Below, piece after piece: positions 44,577 to 54,001 of a stretch of 64,000 bases of DNA. The notes below the pieces were generated by a model, which searched no databases, had not been told where the DNA came from, and saw nothing but the letters and a program-made list of their open reading frames with translations. Positions within the stretch are counted from its first letter, which is position 1; every line of letters begins with the position of its first letter. Origin of the DNA: Bacillus cereus ATCC 14579 (GTDB lineage Bacteria; Bacillota; Bacilli; Bacillales; Bacillaceae_G); NCBI RefSeq assembly GCF_000007825.1, contig NC_004722.1:4194501-4258500 (forward strand), written 5' to 3'. Both the position numbers and the translations under genes were made by a program.

Positions 44577-45323
44577 TTATATTTGAAACTTATCAAGTTG
44601 TTCTAAAAAACGTCTTGATTTCAAATAAATTCCGCAATATTCATCATAATATGTATTCAATACTAAACGCATTTGTTTTTTTGTGCTATCCTTTACCGAT
44701 ACATTTCCGAGCCTATGTAAATCGAAATGGAAGAAAAGGCGTAATAATTTATGAACAGCTTCTCCTACCGGTATACGATATGGGTCTTGCTCTGCATGAC
44801 GTGAGCACAGAAAACCGCCTTCCCTTACGGAGAAGGCGACAAAGTCTGTTTCTTGATGACAAATCGCACATGTATCAAAGTACGGGCGCATCCCTAATAC
44901 CGGAAGCATTTTCGTTTGATAAATTAATGATAATACTTCTGGATCAACACCCTCACACATATAATGCAACGTTTGATATAACATTTCAAATAAATACGGA
45001 TTATGTTTTTTATCTTCTGTTGCTTTATCAGTTAACTCAACAATAAATGATGCATAAGCAGTTAAAAATATATCCTCGCGAATTTCTTTCATAGTTGAAA
45101 TAATCTCGCCTTGTTGCAATGTTCCAAGCCCAGATCCCATTTGAATTAGAAAATGGCCATGTGTCATTAATTGCGACACAGATGCTAATCGGCTTTTCGG
45201 TTTTTTTGACCCTCTTGCCATTGCACTTACCTTACCAAGTTCTCTTGAGAATATTGTAACAATTTTGTTCGTTTCTCCGTAATCTGTCGTACGGATAACG
45301 ATGCCCTCAACTTTTTGAAACAT
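44577..45323 (-). CDS. recO: DNA repair protein RecO
   Basis: A 248-residue recombination mediator that loads RecA onto SSB-coated single-stranded DNA with RecR. An N-terminal OB fold (about 1-80, VEGIVIRTTDYGETNKIVTIF) is followed by a helical domain with the zinc cysteines Cys in DTCAICHQE and FLCSRH. The start at 45323 (MFQKVEGIV) aligns with other RecO proteins; the frame is open to 45350. It follows yqzL by 33 bases. In B. subtilis glyQ-glyS lie next, but here ccpN follows directly. Confidence 0.92.
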   Translation of the reverse strand: MFQKVEGIVIRTTDYGETNKIVTIFSRELGKVSAMARGSKKPKSRLASVSQLMTHGHFLIQMGSGLGTLQQGEIISTMKEIREDIFLTAYASFIVELTDKATEDKKHNPYLFEMLYQTLHYMCEGVDPEVLSLIYQTKMLPVLGMRPYFDTCAICHQETDFVAFSVREGGFLCSRHAEQDPYRIPVGEAVHKLLRLFFHFDLHRLGNVSVKDSTKKQMRLVLNTYYDEYCGIYLKSRRFLEQLDKFQI

Positions 45324-45356
45324 GTTCGTCACCATCCAAGGTTTGAACAAAACGGG

Positions 45357-45500
45357 TCAAGAAATTGGAGAGTCTAGATGCGCTAGCTCCTCTTCATGTT
45401 GATCCATCTCATCGTTTACGTCTTTTTCCATTTCTTTCAAAAGCAAGTACGTTTCAATGCTTCCTGTTTTGGAGAAAAACTTCCAGGTAAAATCTAGCAT
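45357..45500 (-). CDS. yqzL: YqzL family small protein
   Basis: A 47-residue conserved small protein encoded between era and recO. It begins MLDFTWKFFSKTGSIETYLL and ends EELARLDSPIS-like (here EELAHLDSPIS). The family has no assigned function. GAAAGGTGG stands before the ATG at 45500. The conserved position next to recO suggests a linked role or simply co-transcription. It is too short to be found by length-based searches. Confidence 0.85.
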   Translation of the reverse strand: MLDFTWKFFSKTGSIETYLLLKEMEKDVNDEMDQHEEELAHLDSPIS

Positions 45501-45616
45501 AAGAATCCACCTTTCTCAATAAGCGTAGCCTATAAACCAATTTCCTTTGTTGTTATTAAATTGACCCATTTTGTCCATTTTCATGTGAGAAAAATTTTTC
45601 CTAATTTATCAAAGTT

Positions 45617-45660
45617 CATAAAAACCAATAATCAGTGGATGAACCAACCATCCACTGATT
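45617..45660 (-). terminator. Terminator after era
   Basis: AATCAGTGGATG and CATCCACTGATT form a 12-bp stem with a seven-base loop; on the minus strand ATTGGTTTTTAT follows. It lies about 17 bases after the era stop. Confidence 0.82.
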
Positions 45661-45676
45661 ACAACTTTACTCTATT

Positions 45677-46582
45677 TTAGTACTCATCCTCGCGGAAACC
45701 TAGGTCACGAAGCTGAGACATTTTATTACGCCAATCTTTTTGCACTTTTACCCATACTTCTAAAAATACTTTAGAACCAAGTAGCGCTTCAATATCAAAA
45801 CGAGCTCGCTTACCAACTTCTTTTAACATTTTCCCTTGTTTTCCGATGATGATTCCTTTTTGTGATGCACGTTCAACAACAATCGTTGCATTTATATAAA
45901 CTGCCCCGCCCTCACGCTTTTGAATCGCATCGATAACAACAGCCACAGAATGCGGCACTTCTTCACGTGTTAAATGTAGTACTTTCTCACGAATAAGCTC
46001 TGCAATAATAAATCTCTCCGGATGATCCGTTACTTGATTCTCTGGATAGTATTGTGGTCCTTCTGGTAAATACTTTTTAATTGTTCCAATTAAAGCGTCC
46101 ACATTATTACCGTCTAACGCAGAAATTGGTACAATCTCTGCAAATTCATGTAGTTTACGATATTGATCAATTAACTCTAGTAATTGCTCTGGATGAAGTT
46201 GGTCAATTTTATTAATGACTAAAAATACTGGTTGTTTCGTTTCTTTTAATTTCTCAATGATGAATTCCTCACCACGACCAAATCCTTCAACTGCATTAAC
46301 CATAAACAGAACAATATCAACTTCTTTTAATGTCGTTTGAGCCATCTTTACCATGAAGTCGCCTAATTTATGTTTAGGTTTATGTATTCCTGGTGTATCA
46401 ATGAAAATAACTTGTGCATCATTTTCTGTATATACACCTTGAATTTTATTACGAGTCGTTTGTGGCTTATCACTCATAATAGCAATTTTCTGGCCAATAA
46501 TACGGTTTAAAAATGTAGATTTTCCAACATTCGGTCTGCCAATAATAGAGACAAAACCTGATTTATAACCTTTTCTATTCAT
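45677..46582 (-). CDS. era: GTPase Era
   Basis: A 301-residue GTPase that binds 16S rRNA near its 3' end and assists 30S assembly. G1 GRPNVGKSTFLN, G2 TTRNK, G3 DTPGIHKPK, G4 NKID and G5 SAL are present; the C-terminal KH domain has GIIIGKQGKMLKEVG. It overlaps cdd by eight bases, forming part of the pgpH-ybeY-dgkA-cdd-era group. Confidence 0.96.
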   Translation of the reverse strand: MNRKGYKSGFVSIIGRPNVGKSTFLNRIIGQKIAIMSDKPQTTRNKIQGVYTENDAQVIFIDTPGIHKPKHKLGDFMVKMAQTTLKEVDIVLFMVNAVEGFGRGEEFIIEKLKETKQPVFLVINKIDQLHPEQLLELIDQYRKLHEFAEIVPISALDGNNVDALIGTIKKYLPEGPQYYPENQVTDHPERFIIAELIREKVLHLTREEVPHSVAVVIDAIQKREGGAVYINATIVVERASQKGIIIGKQGKMLKEVGKRARFDIEALLGSKVFLEVWVKVQKDWRNKMSQLRDLGFREDEY

Positions 46583-46973
46583 GTAAATCCTCCGCTAAAA
46601 ATGCTCCTGGTAACAATTCTCCGACTGTCGTCTCCTGAACGTCACCATGTAAGTTTGATAAGTATACTTTCGTATCCTGTTTACATAATTCTACCATAAC
46701 TTGTCGACATGCTCCACAAGGAGGTACTGGGCGCTTTGTATCTGCTACAACCGCAATGGCTACAAATTCTTTATCTCCTTCAGAAACCGCCTTAAATAAA
46801 GCTGTTCTTTCAGCACAATTACATAAGCCATATGATGCATTCTCAACATTACATCCACGATATACTTTTCCACCGCGCGTTAATAATGCTGCACCTACTT
46901 GAAATTTAGAATATGGTACGTACGCTTGTTTACGCGCTTCGATTGCTTCTAGAATTAATTGTTTACTATTCAT
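46575..46973 (-). CDS. cdd: Cytidine deaminase
   Basis: A 132-residue zinc enzyme that deaminates cytidine and deoxycytidine to uridines in pyrimidine salvage. Zinc ligands and catalytic Glu lie in CNCAERTAL and PPCGACRQV; the substrate motif VENASYG is present. It is the tetrameric short form with three cysteine ligands. It overlaps era by eight bases; dgkA lies 100 bases upstream. Confidence 0.95.
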   Translation of the reverse strand: MNSKQLILEAIEARKQAYVPYSKFQVGAALLTRGGKVYRGCNVENASYGLCNCAERTALFKAVSEGDKEFVAIAVVADTKRPVPPCGACRQVMVELCKQDTKVYLSNLHGDVQETTVGELLPGAFLAEDLHE

Positions 46974-47073
46974 ATTCCCGCATCCTTCCTGTTCACAGCT
47001 ATGAAGAGATACACTCTCTCATTAAAGGCCCTTACAGCACTTGCCAAAGCTTAATAAAAGCTTCGGAATGCAA

Positions 47074-47427
47074 CTATACCATATACGGAAAAAAGATAAT
47101 AGCACCGATTATAACAGCTATAATTGCAAACAATAAAACCGCTCCTGCCGCAACATCCTTTGCAATTTTTGCAAACGGATGAATATGGGCAGACGGTAAA
47201 TCTACCGTATTTTCCACAGCCGTATTTACCATCTCTAAGCTCATTACACTCCCTATTACAACAAGTAATATCATCCACTCTATTTTCGTAATATGGAAAT
47301 AAAAGCCGCAGCATATAACAATGACTGCGGCTAAATAATGGATTTTCATATTTCGTTCATGACGAAAACAAAAGAATATACCAGCTATAGCATATCCAAA
47401 ACTATCTATAAGTTTTCCTTTTTTCAT
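47074..47427 (-). CDS. dgkA: Undecaprenol kinase (DgkA family)
   Basis: A 117-residue membrane kinase with three hydrophobic helices (about 31-48, 50-68 and 93-113). The active-site motif EMVNTAVENTVD and the downstream HPFAKIAKDVAAGAVL are typical. The Gram-positive members phosphorylate undecaprenol, returning lipid carrier to wall synthesis. The gene overlaps ybeY by four bases (ATGA) and precedes cdd. Confidence 0.93.
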   Translation of the reverse strand: MKKGKLIDSFGYAIAGIFFCFRHERNMKIHYLAAVIVICCGFYFHITKIEWMILLVVIGSVMSLEMVNTAVENTVDLPSAHIHPFAKIAKDVAAGAVLLFAIIAVIIGAIIFFPYMV

Positions 47428-47894
47428 CGTCCTAATCCAAAAGCTTCTAAAATTTCTTTTTGTCTTCCGAACATTTCTTTTTCATCTTCTTCTGTCATGT
47501 GATCATAACCAAGTAAATGTAAAAAGCCATGTAACGCCAAAAATCCAAGTTCACGATCGAAAGAATGTCCGTACTCTTCAGCTTGCTCTTTCGCCCTTGG
47601 AATAGAGATAATAAGATCCCCTAACATGCGCGGCATCTCTGCACCAACAATCTCCATTTCTCCTTCTCCCATCTCTTCCATGGCAAAGGATATTACATCT
47701 GTAGGTTGATCTTTATCTCGGTAATCACGATTAATTTCTCTAATGCGCTCATTATCTACAAATGTCACCGATACCTCCGCACCATCCTCGATATTTTCCA
47801 TTTGAGCTGCTTTTTCTAACACTTCACGAATTAAACTCATATACTCTTCTTTTACTTCTTCTGTTTCATCAATAAAATCAATTAACAAACTCAT
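47424..47894 (-). CDS. ybeY: Endoribonuclease / rRNA maturation factor YbeY
   Basis: A 156-residue metal-dependent RNase involved in 16S rRNA 3'-end processing and quality control. The zinc motif HGFLHLLGYDH (HxxxHxxGxxH) is intact, and the N-terminal DYRDKDQPTDVISFAM block is typical. It overlaps pgpH upstream and dgkA downstream by four bases each, so the three are translationally coupled. Confidence 0.95.
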   Translation of the reverse strand: MSLLIDFIDETEEVKEEYMSLIREVLEKAAQMENIEDGAEVSVTFVDNERIREINRDYRDKDQPTDVISFAMEEMGEGEMEIVGAEMPRMLGDLIISIPRAKEQAEEYGHSFDRELGFLALHGFLHLLGYDHMTEEDEKEMFGRQKEILEAFGLGR

Positions 47895-50035
47895 TCTTTC
47901 TCCTTTTCTTCCGGAGGTTCCGGATATGTAATACGCGAATGGAAAATACCATTTAACGTTTCACACAACGTTTTTCCAACGATTTGTAGTTCCTTAAACG
48001 TCAAATCACATTCACTAAATTGACCGTCTTGCAGTCGATCTTTAATAATACTTTGCACCAAATTATTAATTTGTTCTGGCGTTGGGTGATTCATAGAACG
48101 TACCGCAGCTTCTACACTATCAGCAATACCAACAATTGCCGATTCTTTCGAAGTTGCTTTTGAACCTGGATAACGGAACATCTCTTCTGTATATTTTTCT
48201 TTATCTTCTTTAATAGCTTTATAATAAAAATATTTCAGTAACGTTGTACCGTGATGTTGCCCAGCGATATCAATAATTTCTTGTGGAATATGATATTCTT
48301 CGAGCATTCTTACTCCATCCGTTACGTGAGCAATTATAATATCTTTACTTGTTACAGGATCTAATTTATCATGCGGGTTTTCAATTCCCATTTGGTTTTC
48401 AATAAAGAATTGCGGTTGTACTGTTTTTCCTACATCATGATAATATGCCCCTACACGCGCTAATACACCATTTGCCCCGACTGCTTCACAAGCAGCCTCA
48501 GAAAGATTCGCTACCATTACACTATGATGATATGTCCCTGGCGCTTCTAACAAAATTCTGCGTAAAAGTGGATGATTTGGGCTTGATAATTCCATAAGCT
48601 TCATACTTGATACGATTCCAAGTCCACTTTCTAAATATGGTAAAATCCCCATAGCCAAAACGGATGATATAATCCCTGAAAGTGAAGCCATTAATAATTG
48701 CGTACCAATTTCAAGAGGCGAAAAATTCCCATTACGTAATAATAAGAGCGCCGCCAATACGACTACATTTAATACAGAAACGAGTATACCAGCTTGTAAA
48801 ATCATTGTACGACGATTTTTTTCTCGCAAGAAAATACTAACCGATAACGAACTTAACAATACGTAAATCCCTACACTATAATTTAATGTACTCGTTACTC
48901 CTTCATTAAACATAATACTTCCGCATACAGAAAAAATCATACTCGTTAAAAAGACAAATCGATCACCAATCATTAGTTTTACAAGTATTGTTCCCATCGC
49001 AACTGGGACAACATATGCAATCCCTGCGTATTCAAGTTTTTGAAACAAACTAATGATTTTCATTAAGACGATTGTGATAGACAAAATTGTAATATACGCT
49101 AAAACATACGGTCTATCTTCTCTTTTTCTCTTTAAAAATAATTCAAATTGTTTATGCATAAAGTATAGTAACACACCAATGAGTACCGCTAATCCAACAT
49201 AAGGTTGAAAACCGTTCCCTTTTTCTAACAAACCAACTAATTTCAACTGATTATACACATCACTTGAAATTGTTTCACCTTCTCTAACAAGAACTTGTCC
49301 TTGAAGAATATAAACAGGTGGAACTAAATCTTCCTCTGCTTTTCTCTTCTCTTTCGTTAAGATTGGGTCATAAAAATAGTTAGCTGAAATTGCATATCTT
49401 CCTAGCGCCTTAATTGATTCTTTTAACCCATTATCAACATTAACACTATTCATCTCACTTACATATCGTTCTTTCGCATCTTTCAATTCGTCCATTTTAA
49501 TATGCTCAGTCATGATACTATTAATCGCTGTGACCGCAGCATCTTTCGCTAATACTAATTGGCTCGGATCTGCATTAATCAAATTCAGTAAGTTTGAATC
49601 AGATAACTCTTTCGTTAAGTCAGCGGGTAGTTTCTTTTTTAACTTGTCCACTTTCTCAGCATCAGTCATCTTTTTTTGATCATCCGGTCCAACAGCTTTA
49701 ATCTCTTGCACCACTTCATCCACTTTAGCAAAGACGTCATTCACAATATCAACTTTGTTTTGTTTATACTCACTTTTATATGTATATTGATCTTCAACTT
49801 TTGTAGCGGCTTCTTTTTTCTTTTTATCCGTTGTAACTTTATCTTCAATTTTTATAGGAGAATGGATTGTCTTTTTCGCAATAGAATACATATTAACATC
49901 TAATTGTTCTGGTTTTACATTATTCATAAGCGCAAAAAACAGCACTGCTCCTAACACAACGTAAGAAATCCAACTTAGTTTTTTCGAATGTTGTAAATTA
50001 CGAAACCACTTAGAAATTTCTTGAGATCTTGACAT
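47891..50035 (-). CDS. pgpH: Cyclic-di-AMP phosphodiesterase PgpH (7TM-HD protein, YqfF)
   Basis: A 714-residue membrane protein. A first membrane helix (about 22-40) is followed by a long extracytoplasmic domain (about 45-275), about seven membrane helices (about 280-470) and a cytosolic HD domain (about 480-700). The HD metal residues are seen in GTYHHSVMVANL, GAYYHDVGK, HVTDGVRML and HHGTTLL. It hydrolyses the essential second messenger c-di-AMP to pApA. It is first in the cluster running into ybeY, dgkA, cdd and era. Confidence 0.93.
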   Translation of the reverse strand: MSRSQEISKWFRNLQHSKKLSWISYVVLGAVLFFALMNNVKPEQLDVNMYSIAKKTIHSPIKIEDKVTTDKKKKEAATKVEDQYTYKSEYKQNKVDIVNDVFAKVDEVVQEIKAVGPDDQKKMTDAEKVDKLKKKLPADLTKELSDSNLLNLINADPSQLVLAKDAAVTAINSIMTEHIKMDELKDAKERYVSEMNSVNVDNGLKESIKALGRYAISANYFYDPILTKEKRKAEEDLVPPVYILQGQVLVREGETISSDVYNQLKLVGLLEKGNGFQPYVGLAVLIGVLLYFMHKQFELFLKRKREDRPYVLAYITILSITIVLMKIISLFQKLEYAGIAYVVPVAMGTILVKLMIGDRFVFLTSMIFSVCGSIMFNEGVTSTLNYSVGIYVLLSSLSVSIFLREKNRRTMILQAGILVSVLNVVVLAALLLLRNGNFSPLEIGTQLLMASLSGIISSVLAMGILPYLESGLGIVSSMKLMELSSPNHPLLRRILLEAPGTYHHSVMVANLSEAACEAVGANGVLARVGAYYHDVGKTVQPQFFIENQMGIENPHDKLDPVTSKDIIIAHVTDGVRMLEEYHIPQEIIDIAGQHHGTTLLKYFYYKAIKEDKEKYTEEMFRYPGSKATSKESAIVGIADSVEAAVRSMNHPTPEQINNLVQSIIKDRLQDGQFSECDLTFKELQIVGKTLCETLNGIFHSRITYPEPPEEKEKE

Positions 50036-50204
50036 GATTTCAATACCTTCTCCTCTCCAGAAATAAAGTGAAACTATTTATAGCTTTCATTTCTTCTACC
50101 AAACGATACTTTGAGGCAATATTTTATACACTAGTACCAATAGTTTATTTTCCTTATCTTTCATGATAGTAAAAAATATGACGTTCGCCAACCTTATCAT
50201 ACAA

Positions 50205-50234
50205 AAAGAAATGATCCTGACAAATAGGATCATT
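50205..50234 (-). terminator. Terminator after phoH
   Basis: AATGATCCT and AGGATCATT form a 9-bp stem with a seven-base loop; TTCTTTTTG follows on the minus strand. It overlaps the last codons of phoH. Confidence 0.8.
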
Positions 50235-51189
50235 CCATTTTATCATATGCCTCAATAATACGTTGCACCAATGGATGTCTCACAACGTCCGTTTGTTCTA
50301 ATGTAATAAATGACAGACCTGATACACCAGATAAAATATTAGCAGCTATAGATAGCCCTGATTTTACCCCTTTTGGCAAGTCTACTTGTGAAGGGTCCCC
50401 TGTAATAACCATTTTAGAACTAAAACCTAATCTTGTTAAAAACATTTTTATTTGAGCACCCGTTGTATTTTGAGCCTCATCTAAAATAACAAATGAATCA
50501 TCAAGCGTACGCCCCCTCATATAAGCAAGCGGAGCTATTTCAATTACTCCTCGCTCCATCATACGCTGCGTATATTCTTGTCCAAGAATATCATGTAAAG
50601 CATCATATAACGGGCGTAAGTATGGATCTACCTTCTCTTTCAAATCCCCTGGTAAAAAACCTAAATTTTCTCCAGCTTCTACAGCAGGTCTTGTTAAAAT
50701 AATTTTCTTTACATATCCTTGTTTTAAAGCCCTCACAGCCATTACTACAGCTAAATATGTTTTTCCAGTTCCTGCAGGCCCTATCCCAAAGACAATATCA
50801 TTCTTCTTCATCGCATGAATATATCTTCTTTGCCCCATTGTTTTTACACGAATGGATTTACCTTTTGCAGTCTTGAAAATTTCTTCCTCATATAACTCTT
50901 CAAATTGAGCAATTTTCCCTTGTTGTGCAAGCTGAATCGCATACGCAACATCTCTCTCTGAAATTGATATACTTTTACGAATTACAACAAGTAATTGCTG
51001 TAAGATTTTTTCTACGAGTGCCACCGTTTCAACTGCCCCAGATACATGAACAGTTTCTCCTCTAGTTACGATCGATACATTCAGTTCTCGTTCAATTACT
51101 TTTAAATGCGCATCATTAACTCCAAAAAGAGCGATTGCTTCGTTAGCATTTTCCAATTGTTGGTTCATTTCTACTAATTGTTCTGCCAT
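50230..51189 (-). CDS. phoH: PhoH-like ATPase
   Basis: A 319-residue protein with an N-terminal KH-like domain (about 20-85) and a PhoH P-loop ATPase domain. Walker A is GPAGTGKTYLAV near residue 130, Walker B FVILDEAQNT, and the helicase-like TRPAVEAGENLGFLPG and TGDPSQVDLP motifs are intact. PhoH proteins are linked to RNA metabolism and ribosome quality through their neighbour YbeY. It begins three bases after the yqfD stop, so both form one unit. Confidence 0.92.
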   Translation of the reverse strand: MAEQLVEMNQQLENANEAIALFGVNDAHLKVIERELNVSIVTRGETVHVSGAVETVALVEKILQQLLVVIRKSISISERDVAYAIQLAQQGKIAQFEELYEEEIFKTAKGKSIRVKTMGQRRYIHAMKKNDIVFGIGPAGTGKTYLAVVMAVRALKQGYVKKIILTRPAVEAGENLGFLPGDLKEKVDPYLRPLYDALHDILGQEYTQRMMERGVIEIAPLAYMRGRTLDDSFVILDEAQNTTGAQIKMFLTRLGFSSKMVITGDPSQVDLPKGVKSGLSIAANILSGVSGLSFITLEQTDVVRHPLVQRIIEAYDKME

Positions 51190-51192
51190 TAC

Positions 51193-52392
51193 TCAGTCTC
51201 CTTGAATATCGGATTCGGATATTGGTTGTGGCTCTGCAATATTTTCAACCACAGTATAATGCAATGTGACTTTTAGTTGATCCGCCTCAACCTCTTTACT
51301 CAAAATCTTATCACTTACAATCATAGCATGTTCATCCAATTTTTTCTTTAGTTCTTTTTCGGCCATCTCCTTCGCTACTTTCAGCGCTTGCTTTTCTGTA
51401 TATTCTCGATTCGCTTCTTCTTCTTCTCTCACAACATCTTTTTCATATGCAATCGGCAGTGTAAAACCAAATAATTTCACATCATGCTTTACACTTTCAG
51501 TACGAGAGCGTTTATACTTATCATGCTGAAATCCCCATATTTTTATTTTCGTATCCCCGAATTTAAGAAAATGTTCATTGTATACATTACCAGTATACAC
51601 TTGGAATTGCGTCTTTAACGGGACATCCACCTTAGATGTATACCACGTTTCGCCATATACAATACCTTTCGCTGAAACAATCGTCGGACTTTCCTCATTA
51701 CCATATATTCCCGATACGAGAATCTGTCCTTTTTCTACATGATCATTTTTCAGTACAACCGGCTTTCCAACTTCTACAAACGTTTTTGTAATAATCGCTT
51801 CTTTTTTTGCTACTAAATTTTGTGGCCTTTGTTCCTTTTCTTTCTTCGGTTCGTTTTTTTCAACAATTTTAAAATGATAAGTCGTTCCCCTTACTTCTAG
51901 TCCCGCCCAAGTAATGGCATTAATATTATCTGTCAAATGGCGTTGCACATCTTCTACATTCGGCATTTGAAATTGTAGTTTCCCTTTTTTAATACCCATT
52001 TTATCCAATTCTTTCATCAATATATATTCTGTTTCAGGTTTAGCTCCTGTAATTTCAATTTTCCAAACCATATTTGACATTGCAATCACACCAAAAAAGA
52101 AAATTAAAAAACCAATTAAAAATCCACTGTTTTTAATTAAACGTTTATTCCAAAAAGGAAAACCATAACGTCCAATAAAATATAATTTACATTCATTTTT
52201 TCTATAAATTGGTTTTATTTTTTTCACATCGCGTAACAACATACAAAAAACTAACGTTTCATCAGCTATCTTTTTAACATCCCAAACTAATAAATTCCTC
52301 CGTACACATTCATTAACAAACCGTTCCGCTCCTCTACCTTCAATTCGCACTTTTACATATCCAAGCCACTTTATAAACCATTTATTTTTCAT
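51193..52392 (-). CDS. yqfD: Sporulation protein YqfD
   Basis: A 399-residue membrane protein of the stage IV sporulation YqfD family, made in the mother cell in B. subtilis under sigma-E. One membrane span lies near residues 92-110 (SGFLIGFLIFFFGVIAM); the rest is mostly extracytoplasmic with beta-rich conserved blocks (GQILVSGIYGNEE, AKGIVYGETWYTS). Charged C-terminal residues are rich in Lys/Glu. It lies with phoH; yqfC is separated by a terminator-like hairpin. The precise role in sporulation is unknown. Confidence 0.9.
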   Translation of the reverse strand: MKNKWFIKWLGYVKVRIEGRGAERFVNECVRRNLLVWDVKKIADETLVFCMLLRDVKKIKPIYRKNECKLYFIGRYGFPFWNKRLIKNSGFLIGFLIFFFGVIAMSNMVWKIEITGAKPETEYILMKELDKMGIKKGKLQFQMPNVEDVQRHLTDNINAITWAGLEVRGTTYHFKIVEKNEPKKEKEQRPQNLVAKKEAIITKTFVEVGKPVVLKNDHVEKGQILVSGIYGNEESPTIVSAKGIVYGETWYTSKVDVPLKTQFQVYTGNVYNEHFLKFGDTKIKIWGFQHDKYKRSRTESVKHDVKLFGFTLPIAYEKDVVREEEEANREYTEKQALKVAKEMAEKELKKKLDEHAMIVSDKILSKEVEADQLKVTLHYTVVENIAEPQPISESDIQGD

Positions 52393-52523
52393 TTACCACC
52401 TTCACTACCTTTCTAAAAGTAGATATACTACTTTTTATTTGAAGCATTAAAATAGCTCGTACTAAAATAAAACAGAGTAAAACTGTAATCAGTCTCTATC
52501 AACGGAACTTTTACAGGATAAAG

Positions 52524-52549
52524 AAGAAAAACTTCACAAATGGAAGTTT
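52524..52549 (-). terminator. Weak terminator after yqfC
   Basis: AAACTTC and GAAGTTT form a 7-bp stem, followed by TTTCTTC on the minus strand. With this short stem, readthrough into yqfD is possible. Confidence 0.6.
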
Positions 52550-52553
52550 CACT

Positions 52554-52847
52554 TCAATCACCTTTTTTTTCATTTTCTAAAAATGTTACTTGCTCAATTA
52601 TCCCCTCGAGTAAAAGCTCTTCTGGAAGAATCGTTTTAATAACAAAGGATTGTCCTTTAATTAATAATTGACCGTGTTTTAAAAGCAATCGCACTTCTTT
52701 ATCTGAAAACACTAATAACCCCCGATGATTTTCTATATAAATATGTATTTGCCCAACAAGAGTAATCCGAGGTAGATCCATTAATACATCCACTGGTAGG
52801 TCTACTTGTTTTGTCAACCAATTTTTCATTTGTTCTAATTTCTTCAT
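52554..52847 (-). CDS. yqfC: Sporulation protein YqfC
   Basis: A 97-residue small protein of the YabP/YqfC family, expressed in the sporulating mother cell in B. subtilis. The family core PRITLVGQIHIYIENHRGLLVF with EVRLLLKHGQLLIKG is intact; it is beta-rich and lacks membrane segments. GAGGGGG lies nine bases before the ATG at 52847. It heads the yqfC-yqfD-phoH group. The biochemical role is unknown. Confidence 0.9.
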   Translation of the reverse strand: MKKLEQMKNWLTKQVDLPVDVLMDLPRITLVGQIHIYIENHRGLLVFSDKEVRLLLKHGQLLIKGQSFVIKTILPEELLLEGIIEQVTFLENEKKGD

Positions 52848-52859
52848 CTCGAAAGACCC

Positions 52860-53272
52860 CCTCTCATCCCATATATATGTATTTCTTCACAAGTGCCTAT
52901 CGTGTTATAACGACTTCACTAACATAACTATATTCTGCAAGAGTTCATATCATGTTAATTAAAACAGTCGCTATATGAAATCATATTTGTCAGGACAATG
53001 ATGGATCAGAGGATGTTACCTTTAATAATAGAAGTATTAATACAAGAATATGCGCCCCTACAGGATATCAGTACAAGTTACATTAAGAAATTGAGCCTAG
53101 CAAGAAGTTGGAAACTTGAAAAAACCTGTTACAATTCGTTCTGGACGTGACATACTGACCATAGAATAAGTAGTTGTCATTCATTAGACAAATGAGATAA
53201 AATCCGAAAAAGGAAATTGCTCCACTCTGAATTTTGCGGTGTAAGTAAGAATATTTTATAGGTGGTTGTTAT
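52860..53272 (+). other. Gene-free stretch upstream of the DUF4253 gene, with possible remnants
   Basis: About 410 bases. B. subtilis has yqfB and floA (yqfA) between yqfC and yqeY, and I see nothing resembling them. On the plus strand short stop-bounded pieces read GNLKKPVTIRSGRDILTIE (about 53110-53167) and MLPLIIEVLIQEYAPLQD (from about 53014) in different frames. They look like debris of an older gene but cannot be assigned. Promoter signals for the DUF4253 gene are not clear. Confidence 0.4.
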
Positions 53273-53899
53273 ATGAATTTCAAAAAAATATTAGGATTCA
53301 TTAAAAAACAAAAAAATGAATTAATAAGCGAGGAAATACGAAAGGAAATTGGATTTAGTCAAGAAATTTTGAATGTTATAAAACAAGTTACTAACAGCAG
53401 CATCCAGCCCTTTTATGCAACTGATTCAAAATCTAAAATAGCCGGAGTCTCTTTCGTTACCTTTGAGGATTCTGCTGAACAGCAAGTTATAAAACTTCAA
53501 TCTGAGGTTCAGAAACTTGGATACTTAGCTTTTATTTGCGAAAGAAGTTTTAGTCAAGGAAGTAAGAGTGAGTGTAGAATTGCAATTACACAAGGAAATG
53601 ACCAATTTGATATCCTTACAATCCAACAAACAAATGGCGTTAATTACGAAGTTAGCAATATAGATGTTATTTTTAAACTAAGAAAATGGAATGATCGCTA
53701 TCCTTTTATCATAATCGGTGCAGATCATGACTGGGTTGATGCCATTTTTAGCGCGTTACCTACAGACGAAGAAATGCAATCTTTCGCGCAAGAAATGTAT
53801 GAATTTTGTCCAGATATAGTGGAACAAGGAACAGAAAGCATTGAGGAGTTAGTCGAAGAAATTAAGAAAACGAAAAAGCTTTTTTTATGGTGGGATTAA
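53273..53899 (+). CDS. DUF4253 domain protein
   Basis: A 208-residue soluble protein of unknown function. The C-terminal half (about 105-208) shows the DUF4253 pattern: FIIIGADHDWVDAIFSALP, then YEFCPDIVEQGTESIEELVEEI and the terminal LFLWWD. The N-terminus is Lys-rich with a helical start. TAGGTGG precedes the ATG. It is the only plus-strand gene in a long leftward block (36.4-64 kb), sits where B. subtilis has yqfB-floA, and is more AT-rich than its neighbours, all suggesting later insertion. DUF4253 members are scattered and often lone genes; some lie near toxin genes, but nothing here proves such a role. Confidence 0.78.
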   Translation: MNFKKILGFIKKQKNELISEEIRKEIGFSQEILNVIKQVTNSSIQPFYATDSKSKIAGVSFVTFEDSAEQQVIKLQSEVQKLGYLAFICERSFSQGSKSECRIAITQGNDQFDILTIQQTNGVNYEVSNIDVIFKLRKWNDRYPFIIIGADHDWVDAIFSALPTDEEMQSFAQEMYEFCPDIVEQGTESIEELVEEIKKTKKLFLWWD

Positions 53900-53937
53900 T
53901 CATAACTAAGGCCGTTACCTTTTTTTACATACCAGAG

Positions 53938-53967
53938 GCGTTTCTACCACTTACAGAAACGCTTTTT
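53938..53967 (+). terminator. Terminator after the DUF4253 gene
   Basis: GCGTTTCT and AGAAACGC form an 8-bp stem followed by TTTTT, about 40 bases after the stop codon. Confidence 0.8.
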
Positions 53968-54001
53968 AAGCAATATAGCGTTTTTCCTTAATAAGAACAA
54001 T

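Noticed and set aside
44615..45046. A 143-codon plus-strand frame over recO
   Set aside because: Antisense shadow of recO without start signals.
17011..50078. AAAGTGAAAC recurring in three intergenic spots (17011, 27235, 50067)
   Set aside because: Short AT-rich word with different surroundings each time; expected by chance in this base composition.
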